25,976 bases of DNA from Firmicutes bacterium UBA1739 (lineage in GTDB: Bacteria; Bacillota; Clostridia; Peptostreptococcales; Anaerovoracaceae): positions 1 through 25,976 of the forward strand of contig DCHZ01000015.1 in the NCBI GenBank assembly GCA_002315385.1, read 5' to 3'. The translations under genes were made by a program, and so were the position numbers. The notes beneath the pieces were generated by a model. It was not told where the DNA came from. It made no database searches and was given only the letters and a program-made list of their open reading frames with translations. This document shows positions 1 to 7,729 of this stretch, one piece after another. Position 1 is the stretch's first letter; every line of letters starts with the position of its first letter.

Positions 1-8
1 CATAACTG

Positions 9-50
9 AACGGTAATTTTGATATGATGTCAAGGTTACCGTTTTTCTTT
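9..50 (+). terminator. Rho-independent terminator of an upstream plus-strand gene
   Basis: An 8-bp stem (AACGGTAA at 9-16 with TTACCGTT at 36-43), extended inside by TTGA/TCAA, is followed by a T-rich tail at 42-50. The T tract is only on the plus strand, so this most likely ends a gene lying before the window rather than the minus-strand lysR gene next to it. Confidence 0.75.
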
Positions 51-91
51 GCTTTTACCGGAGAAAAAAGATAGATTATTCTAAGTCTATA

Positions 92-976
92 TCATTTAGA
101 AAAAGGAAAACAAACATTATTTGCAAAGCTTTTTTTCAGAAAATCTATCATAATCTCCATTCCCTTTGAAAAATATGCGCTGTTTTTCCACTGAAGTATT
201 ATATGTCTCATTGTAGTGGTGCTAAGCCTTCGCAATGCGATTTCCGAGTTGTTTATCAGGGGAGCCCAGGTTTTCTGTGGTATCAGTGCAACACCGGCAC
301 CTATTGAAATCATTGAAAAAATAATCTCTCTCGTATCCAGCTCCAGCGAAACCTTAGGATAAAACCCCCCTTTTTCACATAATGAATGAGTGAGTCGTGA
401 TAGCGGTGTATTGCCCTGTAAAGTAAGAAAAGTCTCATTTTTAAGCATTTCGGGGCTGATAATTTTTTCCTTTGTCAGAGGATTATCCACAGACATTCCT
501 ATAAGACAGTCCTCTGTGAGAAGAGTTATACTGCAGTTATTATTAATTGCAAAATCTGAGGCGAAAACATACAGGTCTGCTTCTGCTGACGAGTCTTTTA
601 TGTCCGCCTGATTGATAATAAGCTGAATATCAGGAAATTTCTCCTTAAATTTTGTTACTATTCCGGGCAGCATACCGGTTGCTGCCCGATAAGACAGCTT
701 TATTGTTGATGATGACCCCATATTGTCCTGAATAGCTTTATGCGCATCCGAAAGTGCAGTGAGAGCCGTTTCTGCGTAACCTCTGAAGATTTTCCCGTTT
801 TCCGAAAGAGTTATGCTGTTTCTGTTTCTTGAAAACAGTTCCGTCCCAAGCTCCTTTTCCAAGCCTTTAATAGTCTGTGATAGAGAAGGCTGAGAAATAA
901 ACAACTCTCTGGACGCTTTGCTGATTTGACCGGTTTCACAAACCTTTAAAAAATATGCGAGCTGCAATGTGTTCAT
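92..976 (-). CDS. LysR-family transcriptional regulator
   Basis: A 294-residue protein of typical LysR length. Residues 1-60 form the winged helix-turn-helix, with the family pattern ISKASRELFISQPSLSQTIK followed by LEKELGTELF. The rest (about 90-290) is the periplasmic-binding-protein-like effector domain. The ATG at 976 is preceded by GGAGGT five bases away. The gene is divergent from the kinase/PLP-enzyme pair at 1157-3451, the usual LysR arrangement, so that pair is its likely target. A palindrome overlaps its own -35 box, which would permit autorepression. The effector is unknown; by context it may be an amino alcohol or a related amine (inference). Confidence 0.93.
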   Translation of the reverse strand: MNTLQLAYFLKVCETGQISKASRELFISQPSLSQTIKGLEKELGTELFSRNRNSITLSENGKIFRGYAETALTALSDAHKAIQDNMGSSSTIKLSYRAATGMLPGIVTKFKEKFPDIQLIINQADIKDSSAEADLYVFASDFAINNNCSITLLTEDCLIGMSVDNPLTKEKIISPEMLKNETFLTLQGNTPLSRLTHSLCEKGGFYPKVSLELDTREIIFSMISIGAGVALIPQKTWAPLINNSEIALRRLSTTTMRHIILQWKNSAYFSKGMEIMIDFLKKSFANNVCFPFSK

Positions 977-1011
977 TTTCGACCTCCGTAATATTCTGTA
1001 TTATGGACTTA

Positions 1012-1040
1012 ATAATAGCCTAGCAGTTATCATAAGTCAA
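1012..1040 (-). promoter_or_regulatory. Promoter of the lysR-type gene
   Basis: Read on the minus strand, TTGACT (1035-1040) and TATTAT (1012-1017) are separated by exactly 17 bp, about 35 bp ahead of the lysR start codon. This is a good sigma-A type promoter. Its -35 box lies inside the palindrome at 1032-1047. Confidence 0.7.
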
Positions 1041-1047
1041 TACTTAT
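1032..1047. promoter_or_regulatory. Candidate LysR operator
   Basis: A perfect inverted repeat, ATAAGT-N4-ACTTAT, sits between the two divergent promoters, covers the lysR -35 box and lies 22 bp upstream of the -35 of the kinase promoter. That geometry suits a LysR protein that represses itself and activates the divergent operon. The assignment is from position and symmetry only. Confidence 0.5.
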
Positions 1048-1069
1048 ACTTCAATAGGATTATTTATAT

Positions 1070-1098
1070 TTGAATATTTATAAAAAATGCATTATACT
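1070..1098 (+). promoter_or_regulatory. Promoter of the kinase/PLP-enzyme pair
   Basis: TTGAAT (1070-1075) and TATACT (1093-1098) are spaced by 17 bp. The predicted start of transcription is near 1105, about 50 bp before the ATG at 1157. Confidence 0.6.
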
Positions 1099-1156
1099 TC
1101 AATTATAGAAAGATTATAAGCTATTGGACGCGTTTTACGCACAAAAGGAAGTATCT

Positions 1157-2158
1157 ATGGAAAGCTTTAACGAATTACAAAACTGTATCCGGACCGCTGT
1201 AAAAAACGACTACGATTTTCTTGTTTCACCCCGGATTTCTCTTCTTGAGCTGTCGGAAAATATGACATGTCTGCTTACGGACGGAAACAATAAATATATC
1301 CTCCAGGTTAACAGACTGGGTTACAGAACAGACACTCAGCTTGAAGGTGAATTTGCATGGCTTCGGGAGCTTAACGAAGAACCAGGTTTAAAAACGGCTC
1401 GAGTCTATTCAGGGAATAACGGAAGTGCTCGTCAGACCTTTGTATCAACTCATGGCACAAGGTATAACTATAGCCTGCAGGAGTTTCTGCCCGGCAAAAA
1501 ACTGCGAGATTTGGACGGAAGTCTTATTATAAAACAGATTGCACTTGTAGGGGAAACCGCCGCAAAGCTTCATCTTCAAAGTATCAGAAGAGCGGAGAAT
1601 TCGCCTTCTCTTGATACACTACGGTGGGATATAGATGATATAGTATCTCCAACGGCAAGGTGGGGTTATTATAAGGATTATCCGGGGCTGACAGCTGAAC
1701 AATGCTCCGTTCTGGAAAAAACGGAAACTGTCATAAGAACTGAATTGGGAAAATATGGAAAGAAAGCCGACCGCTATGGGCTGATTCATGCAGATATCCA
1801 CGCAAACAATATTCTCATTAATGATGGTGAGCCTGCCGTAATTGACTTTGACGATTGCGGATACGGCTGGTATCTCTACGATTTGGGCAGTGCGGTAAGC
1901 AAGTTCTCTTATGGCCTTCATGAGATGCTGCAGTCTTTGGTAGAAGGCTATGAAAAGTATCGTCGTCTGACTGAAGCGGATAAGCAAATCATTCCTACTA
2001 TGGTAATGCTGCGCAGACTCGCAAGACTCGGCTGGCTGGCATCTCACAGCGAAAACGGCGTTCTTGAAAAGGAGGGCGATGATTATCTGATGAGAACCTG
2101 CAGGATAGCCGATGATTATATGAGGTTTGCCTCAGAAACATTAAATGTACGAGCTTAA
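1157..2158 (+). CDS. APH-family small-molecule kinase (phosphotransferase)
   Basis: A 333-residue protein of the aminoglycoside/choline/hydroxylysine kinase fold, cytosolic, which would move the gamma-phosphate of ATP to a hydroxyl group. The catalytic loop HADIHANN (residues 211-218) supplies the base Asp and the metal-binding Asn, and IDFDD (229-233) is the DFG-like metal motif. The N lobe has the YILQVNRLGY strand. The open frame extends upstream to a TTG at 1124, but the ATG at 1157 has AGGAA six bases before it and is preferred. The class III PLP enzyme starts 30 bp downstream, so the two are probably one operon. By analogy with the eukaryotic hydroxylysine kinase/phospho-lyase pair, the substrate could be an amino alcohol; an antibiotic-resistance role is not indicated. 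Substrate unproven. Confidence 0.85.
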   Translation: MESFNELQNCIRTAVKNDYDFLVSPRISLLELSENMTCLLTDGNNKYILQVNRLGYRTDTQLEGEFAWLRELNEEPGLKTARVYSGNNGSARQTFVSTHGTRYNYSLQEFLPGKKLRDLDGSLIIKQIALVGETAAKLHLQSIRRAENSPSLDTLRWDIDDIVSPTARWGYYKDYPGLTAEQCSVLEKTETVIRTELGKYGKKADRYGLIHADIHANNILINDGEPAVIDFDDCGYGWYLYDLGSAVSKFSYGLHEMLQSLVEGYEKYRRLTEADKQIIPTMVMLRRLARLGWLASHSENGVLEKEGDDYLMRTCRIADDYMRFASETLNVRA

Positions 2159-2188
2159 TTATTTTGTATAATATAAAGGAGGGACAAA

Positions 2189-3451
2189 ATGGTTTATAAA
2201 ACACTGCCAAACGTAAAAAAGGAAGATATTATCGATCTCAGCATGAAATATGTTAACCCCGGGAAAACACAGGAATGGATAGAACGGGAAATCAACATAG
2301 TAATGGGAAAGAGAGAAGGCTACTGTTTCTGGGATATGGATGGTCGAAAGCTCCTCGACATTCATCTCAATGGAGGCGTGTTCAACCTTGGTCACAGAAA
2401 CCCGGAAGTTATTCAGGCAATGATAGATGCAACTCAGGACTTTGACATAGGCAACCACCACTTTGCCTCAACCGGTCGTGCCCTTTTGGCAAACGAGCTC
2501 AACAAGGTAACTCCCGAGGGACTCTGCTATTCAGTTTTTTCCTCCGGCGGCGGAGAAGCTGTTGAGGTTGCAGTAAAAAGCGCCCGCTATGCAACTCAGA
2601 GAAAAAAGATTGTATCTATAAAAGGATGCTATCATGGACATACAGGCTATGCGCTTGCTGCCGGTGACACTATGTACAAGGCTCCTTTCAGGGGCGAAGG
2701 CGACGCTGACTGTTTTGAGCAGGTCCCGCTTAATGACCTTGATGCCATGGAAAGGGTGTTAAAAAAAGAAGATGTAGCTGCGGTAATAATAGAATCAATA
2801 CTTGCAACCTATGGTTTTATGATTCCCGAACCGGGTTATCTTGCAGGTGTAAAAAAGCTCTGCGAAAAATACGGTGCTCTCTATATTGCCGACGAGGTTC
2901 AGACCGGACTTATGCGAACCGGAAAAATGTGGAGCATAGAGCATGAAGGCTTTATTCCTGACATGATAGTAACCGCAAAAGGTCTCGGCGGAGGTATATA
3001 TCCGATATCGGCAACTATAATGAACGAAAAGGCCGGTAAGTGGCTCAGTGAAATCGGACGGCTTCACTGTTCGACAACAGGCGGCTCGGAAATAGGCTGC
3101 ATGGTTGCTATGAAGGTTCTCGAAATAACCGGCAGAGAATCAACTGCAGATACCATATTGAAGAACTCAGCAAGAATGAAGAGCTTTGCAGATTATATCA
3201 GAGATAAGACCGATGGTTTCCTGGCAGATTACACTCACAGAGGCGTAATTATGGGTCTGAAATTTGACGTAGAAGATGCCGGAAGGACAATTACAAAGCC
3301 TCTTTTTGACGCCGGAGTCTGGGCACACAACTCAAGGCTCAATCCAAGCTTCCTCCAGTTTAAGCTGGGTCTTTTAGCCGATGACAGCTATGTGGATGAG
3401 CTTTTTGAGAAAATGGAAGACGGAATTGACAGAGCGCGAAAGCTCAAATAG
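2189..3451 (+). CDS. Class III PLP-dependent aminotransferase or phospho-lyase
   Basis: A 420-residue protein of the class III (fold type I) aminotransferase family. Visible landmarks are the cofactor-phosphate loop SSGGGEAVE (118-126), YHGHTG (148-153), ADEVQTG (234-240, Asp contacting the pyridine nitrogen) and the Schiff-base Lys264 in TAKGLGGG. AAAGGAGGG lies five bases before the ATG. Members of this family are omega-aminotransferases, but one branch eliminates phosphate and ammonia from phosphoethanolamine or phosphohydroxylysine. The kinase gene directly upstream makes the phospho-lyase option attractive. The sequence alone does not decide between the two activities. Confidence 0.88.
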   Translation: MVYKTLPNVKKEDIIDLSMKYVNPGKTQEWIEREINIVMGKREGYCFWDMDGRKLLDIHLNGGVFNLGHRNPEVIQAMIDATQDFDIGNHHFASTGRALLANELNKVTPEGLCYSVFSSGGGEAVEVAVKSARYATQRKKIVSIKGCYHGHTGYALAAGDTMYKAPFRGEGDADCFEQVPLNDLDAMERVLKKEDVAAVIIESILATYGFMIPEPGYLAGVKKLCEKYGALYIADEVQTGLMRTGKMWSIEHEGFIPDMIVTAKGLGGGIYPISATIMNEKAGKWLSEIGRLHCSTTGGSEIGCMVAMKVLEITGRESTADTILKNSARMKSFADYIRDKTDGFLADYTHRGVIMGLKFDVEDAGRTITKPLFDAGVWAHNSRLNPSFLQFKLGLLADDSYVDELFEKMEDGIDRARKLK

Positions 3452-3791
3452 GTTTTGCAGGCAGTCATGATTTCATGTGGGATTCACCCGGATAAACTGC
3501 ACCGGCAGGGAACTGTTAATAATCAGTGCATCGGAAAGCATTGCACGTTTTCAAAAGCAATTTGATTTGAAGGCACGGTCTTTACTCAATTGACTTTATT
3601 TTTTCCGTATGTTAAAGTTTAATATAATCAGAATTGAGTTCATACAGCAAGAATATGCAAATGACAGAGAAAATGAAAGCAATGCGGATGCTTACCGGAA
3701 AATCGTAAACAGCGTGACATTTATTGATTATTGAATTATTATTGGATATAGATATTATTGCAGGTTGACTATGTGATTTGAGGATGGCATT
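3452..3791. other. Intergenic region between the PLP enzyme and the CAP protein
   Basis: This 340-bp stretch holds no convincing gene. A weak hairpin (GTGCA/TGCAC, about 3524-3550) followed by GTTTTC may be a poor terminator for the PLP enzyme. A promoter candidate for the CAP gene lies at 3724-3752. A TTGACT at about 3592 has no good partner -10 box. The region is distinctly AT-rich after 3590. Confidence 0.5.
3724..3752 (+). promoter_or_regulatory. Candidate promoter of the CAP-domain gene
   Basis: TTGATT (3724-3729) and TATAGA (3747-3752) are spaced by 17 bp, about 40 bp before the start codon at 3792. Both boxes deviate from consensus and the region is AT-rich, so a chance match is possible. 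Confidence 0.35.
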
Positions 3792-4700
3792 ATGAATACA
3801 CATATAAAAATGAACAGAAGCAGATTTGGCAGGTTTATGGCATGTATACTTTGCTTTATTGTAAGCTTTACCTGCATTCCTCTTATGGATAACGGAGGTG
3901 GAAATGTTAATGCCAATACACCTAATCAGAATTATGATTTGAAAATAAAAATCAACGGACAATTAGTGCAGATTGATACATCTCTGGGAGAGCCGTTTAT
4001 AGATGAAAATAATCGTACACAGATCCCTTTGAGGGGAGTAATGGAAAAACTGAATTGTGATGTGTATTGGGACGAATCTTCAAAAACAGCAGAAGTCAGA
4101 GAAAACGGTATTACTGTAAAAGTGCCGATTGGAGAGAATTATATTCTGGTAAATGATGTTATTAAGGCAAATGATACGACAGCTCTGATTAAAGACGGAA
4201 GAGTATATATGCCGATAAGAGTCGTTCTGGAGGCATTTAATTATAACGTGGGCTGGAATTACAGTACCAAAACTGTTTCTATAACACAGTCAGATACCGG
4301 TACAAACGATAATAGTATTGATGCGTTCATTTCGGAAGTTATTGAAATTGTGAATAAACATAGAATATCTAATGGTCTCAGGCCTCTTTCAAGGAGCGCA
4401 GGGTTGACTGAAGTGGCTAAATTCAGAGCAGAAGATATGGCAGATAACAATTATTTTTCTCACATTTCACCATATTATGGAGAAATGACGGATTTATACG
4501 ATAAGTTCGATATTACATGGAGTTATTGTGGTGAAAACATTGCCTGCGGACAACGGAATCCGCAGGATGTAACGGAATCATGGATGAATTCGTCCGGGCA
4601 CAGAGAAAACATTCTCGATACCGATTATAAATACATAGGTGTCGGAGTTGCCAGAAATTCAAACGGAACTTATTATTGGGTTCTGGAGTTTACCGGATAG
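3792..4700 (+). CDS. Secreted CAP (SCP/PR1) domain protein with copper-amine-oxidase-like N domain
   Basis: A 302-residue exported protein. Residues 1-42 are a signal peptide: a basic start (KMNRSRFGR), a hydrophobic core (FMACILCFIVSFTCIPL) and a possible cleavage after VNA. Residues about 48-160 resemble the copper amine oxidase N-terminal domain (two repeats with PLRGVMEKL and PIRVVLEAF), common in clostridial surface proteins as a non-catalytic beta-sheet module. Residues about 175-302 are a CAP domain with FSHISP, CGENIACG and the GHRENIL signature. GAGG lies eight bases before the ATG. Bacterial CAP proteins act in the envelope and their function is mostly unknown. It has its own promoter candidate, so a shared role with the metabolic genes around it is doubtful. 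Confidence 0.9.
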   Translation: MNTHIKMNRSRFGRFMACILCFIVSFTCIPLMDNGGGNVNANTPNQNYDLKIKINGQLVQIDTSLGEPFIDENNRTQIPLRGVMEKLNCDVYWDESSKTAEVRENGITVKVPIGENYILVNDVIKANDTTALIKDGRVYMPIRVVLEAFNYNVGWNYSTKTVSITQSDTGTNDNSIDAFISEVIEIVNKHRISNGLRPLSRSAGLTEVAKFRAEDMADNNYFSHISPYYGEMTDLYDKFDITWSYCGENIACGQRNPQDVTESWMNSSGHRENILDTDYKYIGVGVARNSNGTYYWVLEFTG

Positions 4701-4863
4701 TTTAACGTTCGCAAAATAACCGGACTGATACGCAAAATGCTTTTTCGAGACGGAATAATCATGTAATATTTTTATAGAATTCAATCAATCGATTTGTAAT
4801 GAGTCTTAGGAGAGACGTGCTTTTGTGAGACAAACAAAAAAAGAATATGGAGGATGAGTAATT

Positions 4864-6042
4864 ATGAATTCGGAAATGGCAATTGGAAAAGGTTTCGGCA
4901 GGTTCAACTGGAAATCTCAGAATGTGAGGTACAAGAATTTTACCGATATCGGAAAATATGTTCTGTTAATGAACGATGTAAACTATGCGGATGTGGAAAA
5001 ATCACTTGAGTACATACGTAAGTACAAAGATCCTTTCAATGGAGGCTGTACCGCTGCGATTAAGCGCAACAGCAAAGGCGAGATTATCGTAGGCAGAAAC
5101 ATGGACGTCACGGTTTCGCAGGCTCCGGCAATTATTTCTCACATTGTTGGAGGTAAATATGAAACACTTAGCTTTTACTTCGGCGGAAATAACGCTGATT
5201 ATACGTATCAGCAGCTGGCTGAGATGGATGAGGACGAGGGTGTTCTCAGTTTGATTCCATATGCGGGAACGGATGCAATGAATGAGGCCGGTCTGTATAT
5301 AGAAGCAAATATGCGTGAGCAGGATAAGGACTATGAACGCATTTTCTGTACCGGGACAAATCCGGGCAAGCCTCGTGCCTGCGTTCTCTCGGCTGCTACA
5401 CTGGCATGCATCAACTGCTCTACCGTAAAAGAAGTGGTGGAATTTCTGTCAGACAGCTATGACTGGTATGCCCTCGGATTTGATGCCTCCTCATACGGTT
5501 TTGGCATGGAGCTCTGGAATCTTGCGCTGATAGTCGGTGATGCTCAGGGCAACCATGGACTGATTGAATTCGGTATGAACGGAATCTATTATACGCCTTA
5601 TCCAAACGGTCAGGGAAACTACTATATTCATCCGAAGCTGGCAGAGTATTCCACTAAAGGATCCGGCTACGGAAGATTTGCGGCGGCACTGGAACACCTT
5701 GATGAGTGTGAGACTGAGTGGGATATGCTCCACAACATGGAAAACAGTATGATGCGCAAAGTAATACTTGAACCGGGCTGCCTTGGATACAGTGACCTGG
5801 AGCAGGATGTCAATAACAGGCGTCAGACTCCGGAAAGCGAGCTTAAGGAACGCTATATTGAAAAGAACAAGCCGTTTATCGAACCGGCATACGAATACTA
5901 TTACAACGGAAACGAGCAGCCGCTCCGTGACAACGGCGGCATATGGACAACCAGCCTCAATTTTGGTGTAAACTGTGCGACAAAGCATCTCATTCTTCGA
6001 TTCTGGGAAAAGGATGATGTAATATTTGAATATCAGTGGTAA
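4864..6042 (+). CDS. Choloylglycine-hydrolase-superfamily (Ntn) linear amide hydrolase
   Basis: A 392-residue protein of the N-terminal-nucleophile amidase superfamily that includes bile salt hydrolase, penicillin V acylase and carcinine hydrolase. The nucleophile Cys62 (GGCTAAIKRN) is followed by Arg78 and Asp81 in GRNMD; the spacings of 16 and 19 residues equal Cys2-Arg18-Asp21 of bile salt hydrolases. DAMNEAGLYIEANM matches the family's INEKGL segment. About 61 residues precede the Cys, so the enzyme probably self-cleaves a propeptide. No signal peptide or membrane segment is seen, so it is likely cytosolic. GGAGG lies ten bases before the ATG. The substrate cannot be told from sequence; bile salts are not specifically indicated. 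It could release an amine or amino alcohol for the kinase/PLP-enzyme pair upstream (speculative). Confidence 0.85.
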   Translation: MNSEMAIGKGFGRFNWKSQNVRYKNFTDIGKYVLLMNDVNYADVEKSLEYIRKYKDPFNGGCTAAIKRNSKGEIIVGRNMDVTVSQAPAIISHIVGGKYETLSFYFGGNNADYTYQQLAEMDEDEGVLSLIPYAGTDAMNEAGLYIEANMREQDKDYERIFCTGTNPGKPRACVLSAATLACINCSTVKEVVEFLSDSYDWYALGFDASSYGFGMELWNLALIVGDAQGNHGLIEFGMNGIYYTPYPNGQGNYYIHPKLAEYSTKGSGYGRFAAALEHLDECETEWDMLHNMENSMMRKVILEPGCLGYSDLEQDVNNRRQTPESELKERYIEKNKPFIEPAYEYYYNGNEQPLRDNGGIWTTSLNFGVNCATKHLILRFWEKDDVIFEYQW

Positions 6043-6251
6043 TACCTCATTTGAGATGAATGTGGATTACTACGGAGTATTGGGCGGGTATGGAAAAGAA
6101 ATTCTGCTTCCTGAGGGGCCGGTCTGATATGTCTGATGCCGGGAAAACTCAGTCAGAGAGAGTAATGAGCAACCGGTCAGAATAGTATGATAAATAATTT
6201 TATTAATAATATAAACGATAAATTAATTATAAACGAATTTCATAGATTATA

Positions 6252-6280
6252 TTGACTGCCTAACGATAGGTAGCTATAAT
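6252..6280 (+). promoter_or_regulatory. Strong promoter with palindromic operator and no downstream gene
   Basis: TTGACT (6252-6257) and a perfect TATAAT (6275-6280) are spaced by 17 bp. The spacer carries an imperfect palindrome at 6256-6273 whose core is CCTA-N4-TAGG, flanked by CTG and TAG. An operator inside the promoter spacer is typical of TetR-like or similar repressors. No repressor gene is adjacent. Confidence 0.65.
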
Positions 6281-6285
6281 GTAAT

Positions 6286-6450
6286 TGTTCATGTGAAAAG
6301 AGAAGGAGCATTGAAAGAGGAAATTGGTTTTCGGATATGATTTTTTTCGGTGAGGATTTAAGAGCGAAAGAATCATGAAAACCGGAGTATACGGAAGCTG
6401 ATAAAAAAACCTGCTTGCGGACGGATTAGTTCGTCTGTAAGCAGGTTTTT
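6286..6450 (+). ncRNA. Candidate small RNA or leader transcript
   Basis: The interval starts at the predicted transcription start of the orphan promoter and ends at the terminator hairpin, giving about 165 nt. The only initiation signals seen are GAAGGAG followed closely by a TTG frame of nine codons and two unsupported ATG frames of 13 and 8 codons. So either a regulatory RNA, a very short leader peptide, or the remains of a lost repressor-controlled gene. Confidence 0.35.
6402..6450. terminator. Bidirectional rho-independent terminator
   Basis: A 12-bp stem (AAAAACCTGCTT at 6405-6416 with AAGCAGGTTTTT at 6439-6450), with further pairing inside, has T runs on both strands. It lies 12 bp past the stop codon of the minus-strand tocopherol-cyclase-like gene and also ends the short plus-strand transcript from 6252-6280. 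Confidence 0.85.
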
Positions 6451-6461
6451 CTCCTTCTGTT

Positions 6462-7610
6462 TTATTTGTCCCAGTCCATGAGGCCGTATTCACATCCTAT
6501 ATGGTCTACCGAAATGTCATCAATCAGTTTGTTTCCTCCACGGGCTTTTTCGTACAGCTGAATCCTGCCGGTGCCGTTGCCACCATTCCATAATCTGTTA
6601 TGCTCTTTTTTTCCGTTGGGAGCTTCATAGTTTACCAGAAGCATATCTTTTTTTCTGCATCTGATATCGGTAATCATGAGACTTTTTCTGTTCTGCTGTT
6701 CTATGTGCCATACAATCTCATCATCTGTTTCACTGCAATTGAATTTGGTTCTGGCTCCGGTTCCGAGTTTTGAAAAATTGTATTCGAAAAGCCGGCCTTC
6801 ATAATAAAATGCACCCAGAAGAATTCTGTTTAACGGAATGAAAAAGACTTTAGGTCTGCCGCCGCCGATGTCAAAAACGCTGTTTTCCAGGCGTTTGCCT
6901 GTAATATTGCTGGTCATACTGCAGGAGGAAAGCCATATCCAGGGGGAAGTGAAATCCTTTCCCCAGTTTTTATCGGCATAACCGAAGGATTTTTCGGGTA
7001 TTACGTCATATATCTCTCCGTCAAGTACAATTTCACCGTCATACAGGGTCTTCATGCCTTCGGCATGCCAGTACATTTCAAAGGCTCCGATTTTCCGACA
7101 GAAATTTCCGGCTCCGTAACCGACGTTGAAAGGTATCTGTTTATTAACTTTAATTCTCCACATCATGCTGCCGGAATCACACATCCATTCCGGATGCTGC
7201 TCTGCATCGGAATCCGATATGCTGATTCTGCCCCGAAGCTCGGTTTCCGATGCAAAGCAGTCAGCTGCACCGACGGAATACGGCGCCTCACCCTGCAGCT
7301 TTACCCGGCTCCACCCGAAAAACCGGTGCAGCTGTCTGGGGTTTTCACCCCAGCATCCGGCCTTAACCATCAGATAAGAAGGCTTTTTATTATTCGCTTT
7401 GTTTTCCGGAAGCTGTCCCAGAACCGGCTCATCTTCGCCGAGAGCCGGATTGCATACGAAAAATTCGATAAAAAACGGTTTTTCTTCCAGGGTTTTGCGG
7501 TTAATGGCAGTAAAGGAATGCCACCACCAGTCATATCCCTGTTTCTGAAGCTTTCCTTTAAGCATGCATGCGTTTCTTGAAATATCACTTTTGTCAAACG
7601 TGTATGACAT
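6462..7610 (-). CDS. Tocopherol-cyclase-like protein
   Basis: A 382-residue protein resembling the tocopherol cyclase family of plants and cyanobacteria, also found in anaerobic Firmicutes that make no tocopherol. Recognisable segments are YDWWWHSF near the N-terminus, MYWHAEGMKTLYDGEI, and YADKNWGKDF with SPWIWLSS, which match the family's KNWG-W core. There is no signal peptide or membrane segment. GGGAGGTGA stands five bases before the ATG at 7610. The real substrate in this organism is unknown; lipid or prenyl-quinone chemistry would be a guess. It ends at the bidirectional terminator 12 bp downstream and follows PFOR on the same strand, separated by 119 bp holding a hairpin, so it is probably transcribed independently or by read-through. 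Confidence 0.75.
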   Translation of the reverse strand: MSYTFDKSDISRNACMLKGKLQKQGYDWWWHSFTAINRKTLEEKPFFIEFFVCNPALGEDEPVLGQLPENKANNKKPSYLMVKAGCWGENPRQLHRFFGWSRVKLQGEAPYSVGAADCFASETELRGRISISDSDAEQHPEWMCDSGSMMWRIKVNKQIPFNVGYGAGNFCRKIGAFEMYWHAEGMKTLYDGEIVLDGEIYDVIPEKSFGYADKNWGKDFTSPWIWLSSCSMTSNITGKRLENSVFDIGGGRPKVFFIPLNRILLGAFYYEGRLFEYNFSKLGTGARTKFNCSETDDEIVWHIEQQNRKSLMITDIRCRKKDMLLVNYEAPNGKKEHNRLWNGGNGTGRIQLYEKARGGNKLIDDISVDHIGCEYGLMDWDK

Positions 7611-7668
7611 GATGTCACCTCCCGTTATAATATACTGTATTTTTGTTTATGGAATTATAACACAAATT

Positions 7669-7704
7669 CAGCCGGGGGTGCATTATATTTACACTCCCCG
7701 GCTG
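7669..7704. terminator. GC-rich hairpin between PFOR and the tocopherol-cyclase-like gene
   Basis: A strong stem (CAGCCGGGG at 7669-7677 with CCCCGGCTG at 7696-7704) lies 26 bp past the PFOR stop codon. On the minus strand it is followed only by AATTTGTGTT, a weak tail. On the plus strand it is followed by a run of eight T (7710-7717). It probably attenuates PFOR transcription, but its best terminator geometry faces plus-strand (antisense) transcription. Confidence 0.6.
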
Positions 7705-7729
7705 ACAAATTTTTTTTATTCTGACTTTA

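Larger units (their letters stand above)
6043..6461. other. Intergenic region with an orphan promoter and bidirectional terminator
   Basis: This 419-bp gap has no gene of normal size. Its first 140 bp include a 23-codon ATG frame (6056-6127) with no ribosome binding site. From about 6190 it is very AT-rich, then holds a strong promoter with an internal palindrome (6252-6280) and ends in a strong hairpin (6402-6450). The promoter-to-terminator interval is listed separately as a possible small RNA. Confidence 0.6.

Noticed and set aside
211..225. GTAGTGGTGCTA inside the lysR gene, matching the centre of the foldback elements in reverse complement
   Set aside because: Only about 12 bp match, it sits in conserved coding sequence, and none of the surrounding arms of the element are present.
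5491..5988. 165-codon minus-strand frame inside the Ntn amidase gene
   Set aside because: Fully antisense to a gene with intact catalytic motifs; no start signal or known domain.
4864..6042. Naming the amidase a bile salt hydrolase (bsh)
   Set aside because: The catalytic spacing fits the superfamily, but the long propeptide and the overall sequence do not single out bile salts over other amides.
6056..6127. 23-codon ATG frame after the amidase (MNVDYYGVLGG...)
   Set aside because: The peptide looks protein-like and could be a decayed C-terminal fragment, but it has no ribosome binding site and no match I can name, so it is not called.
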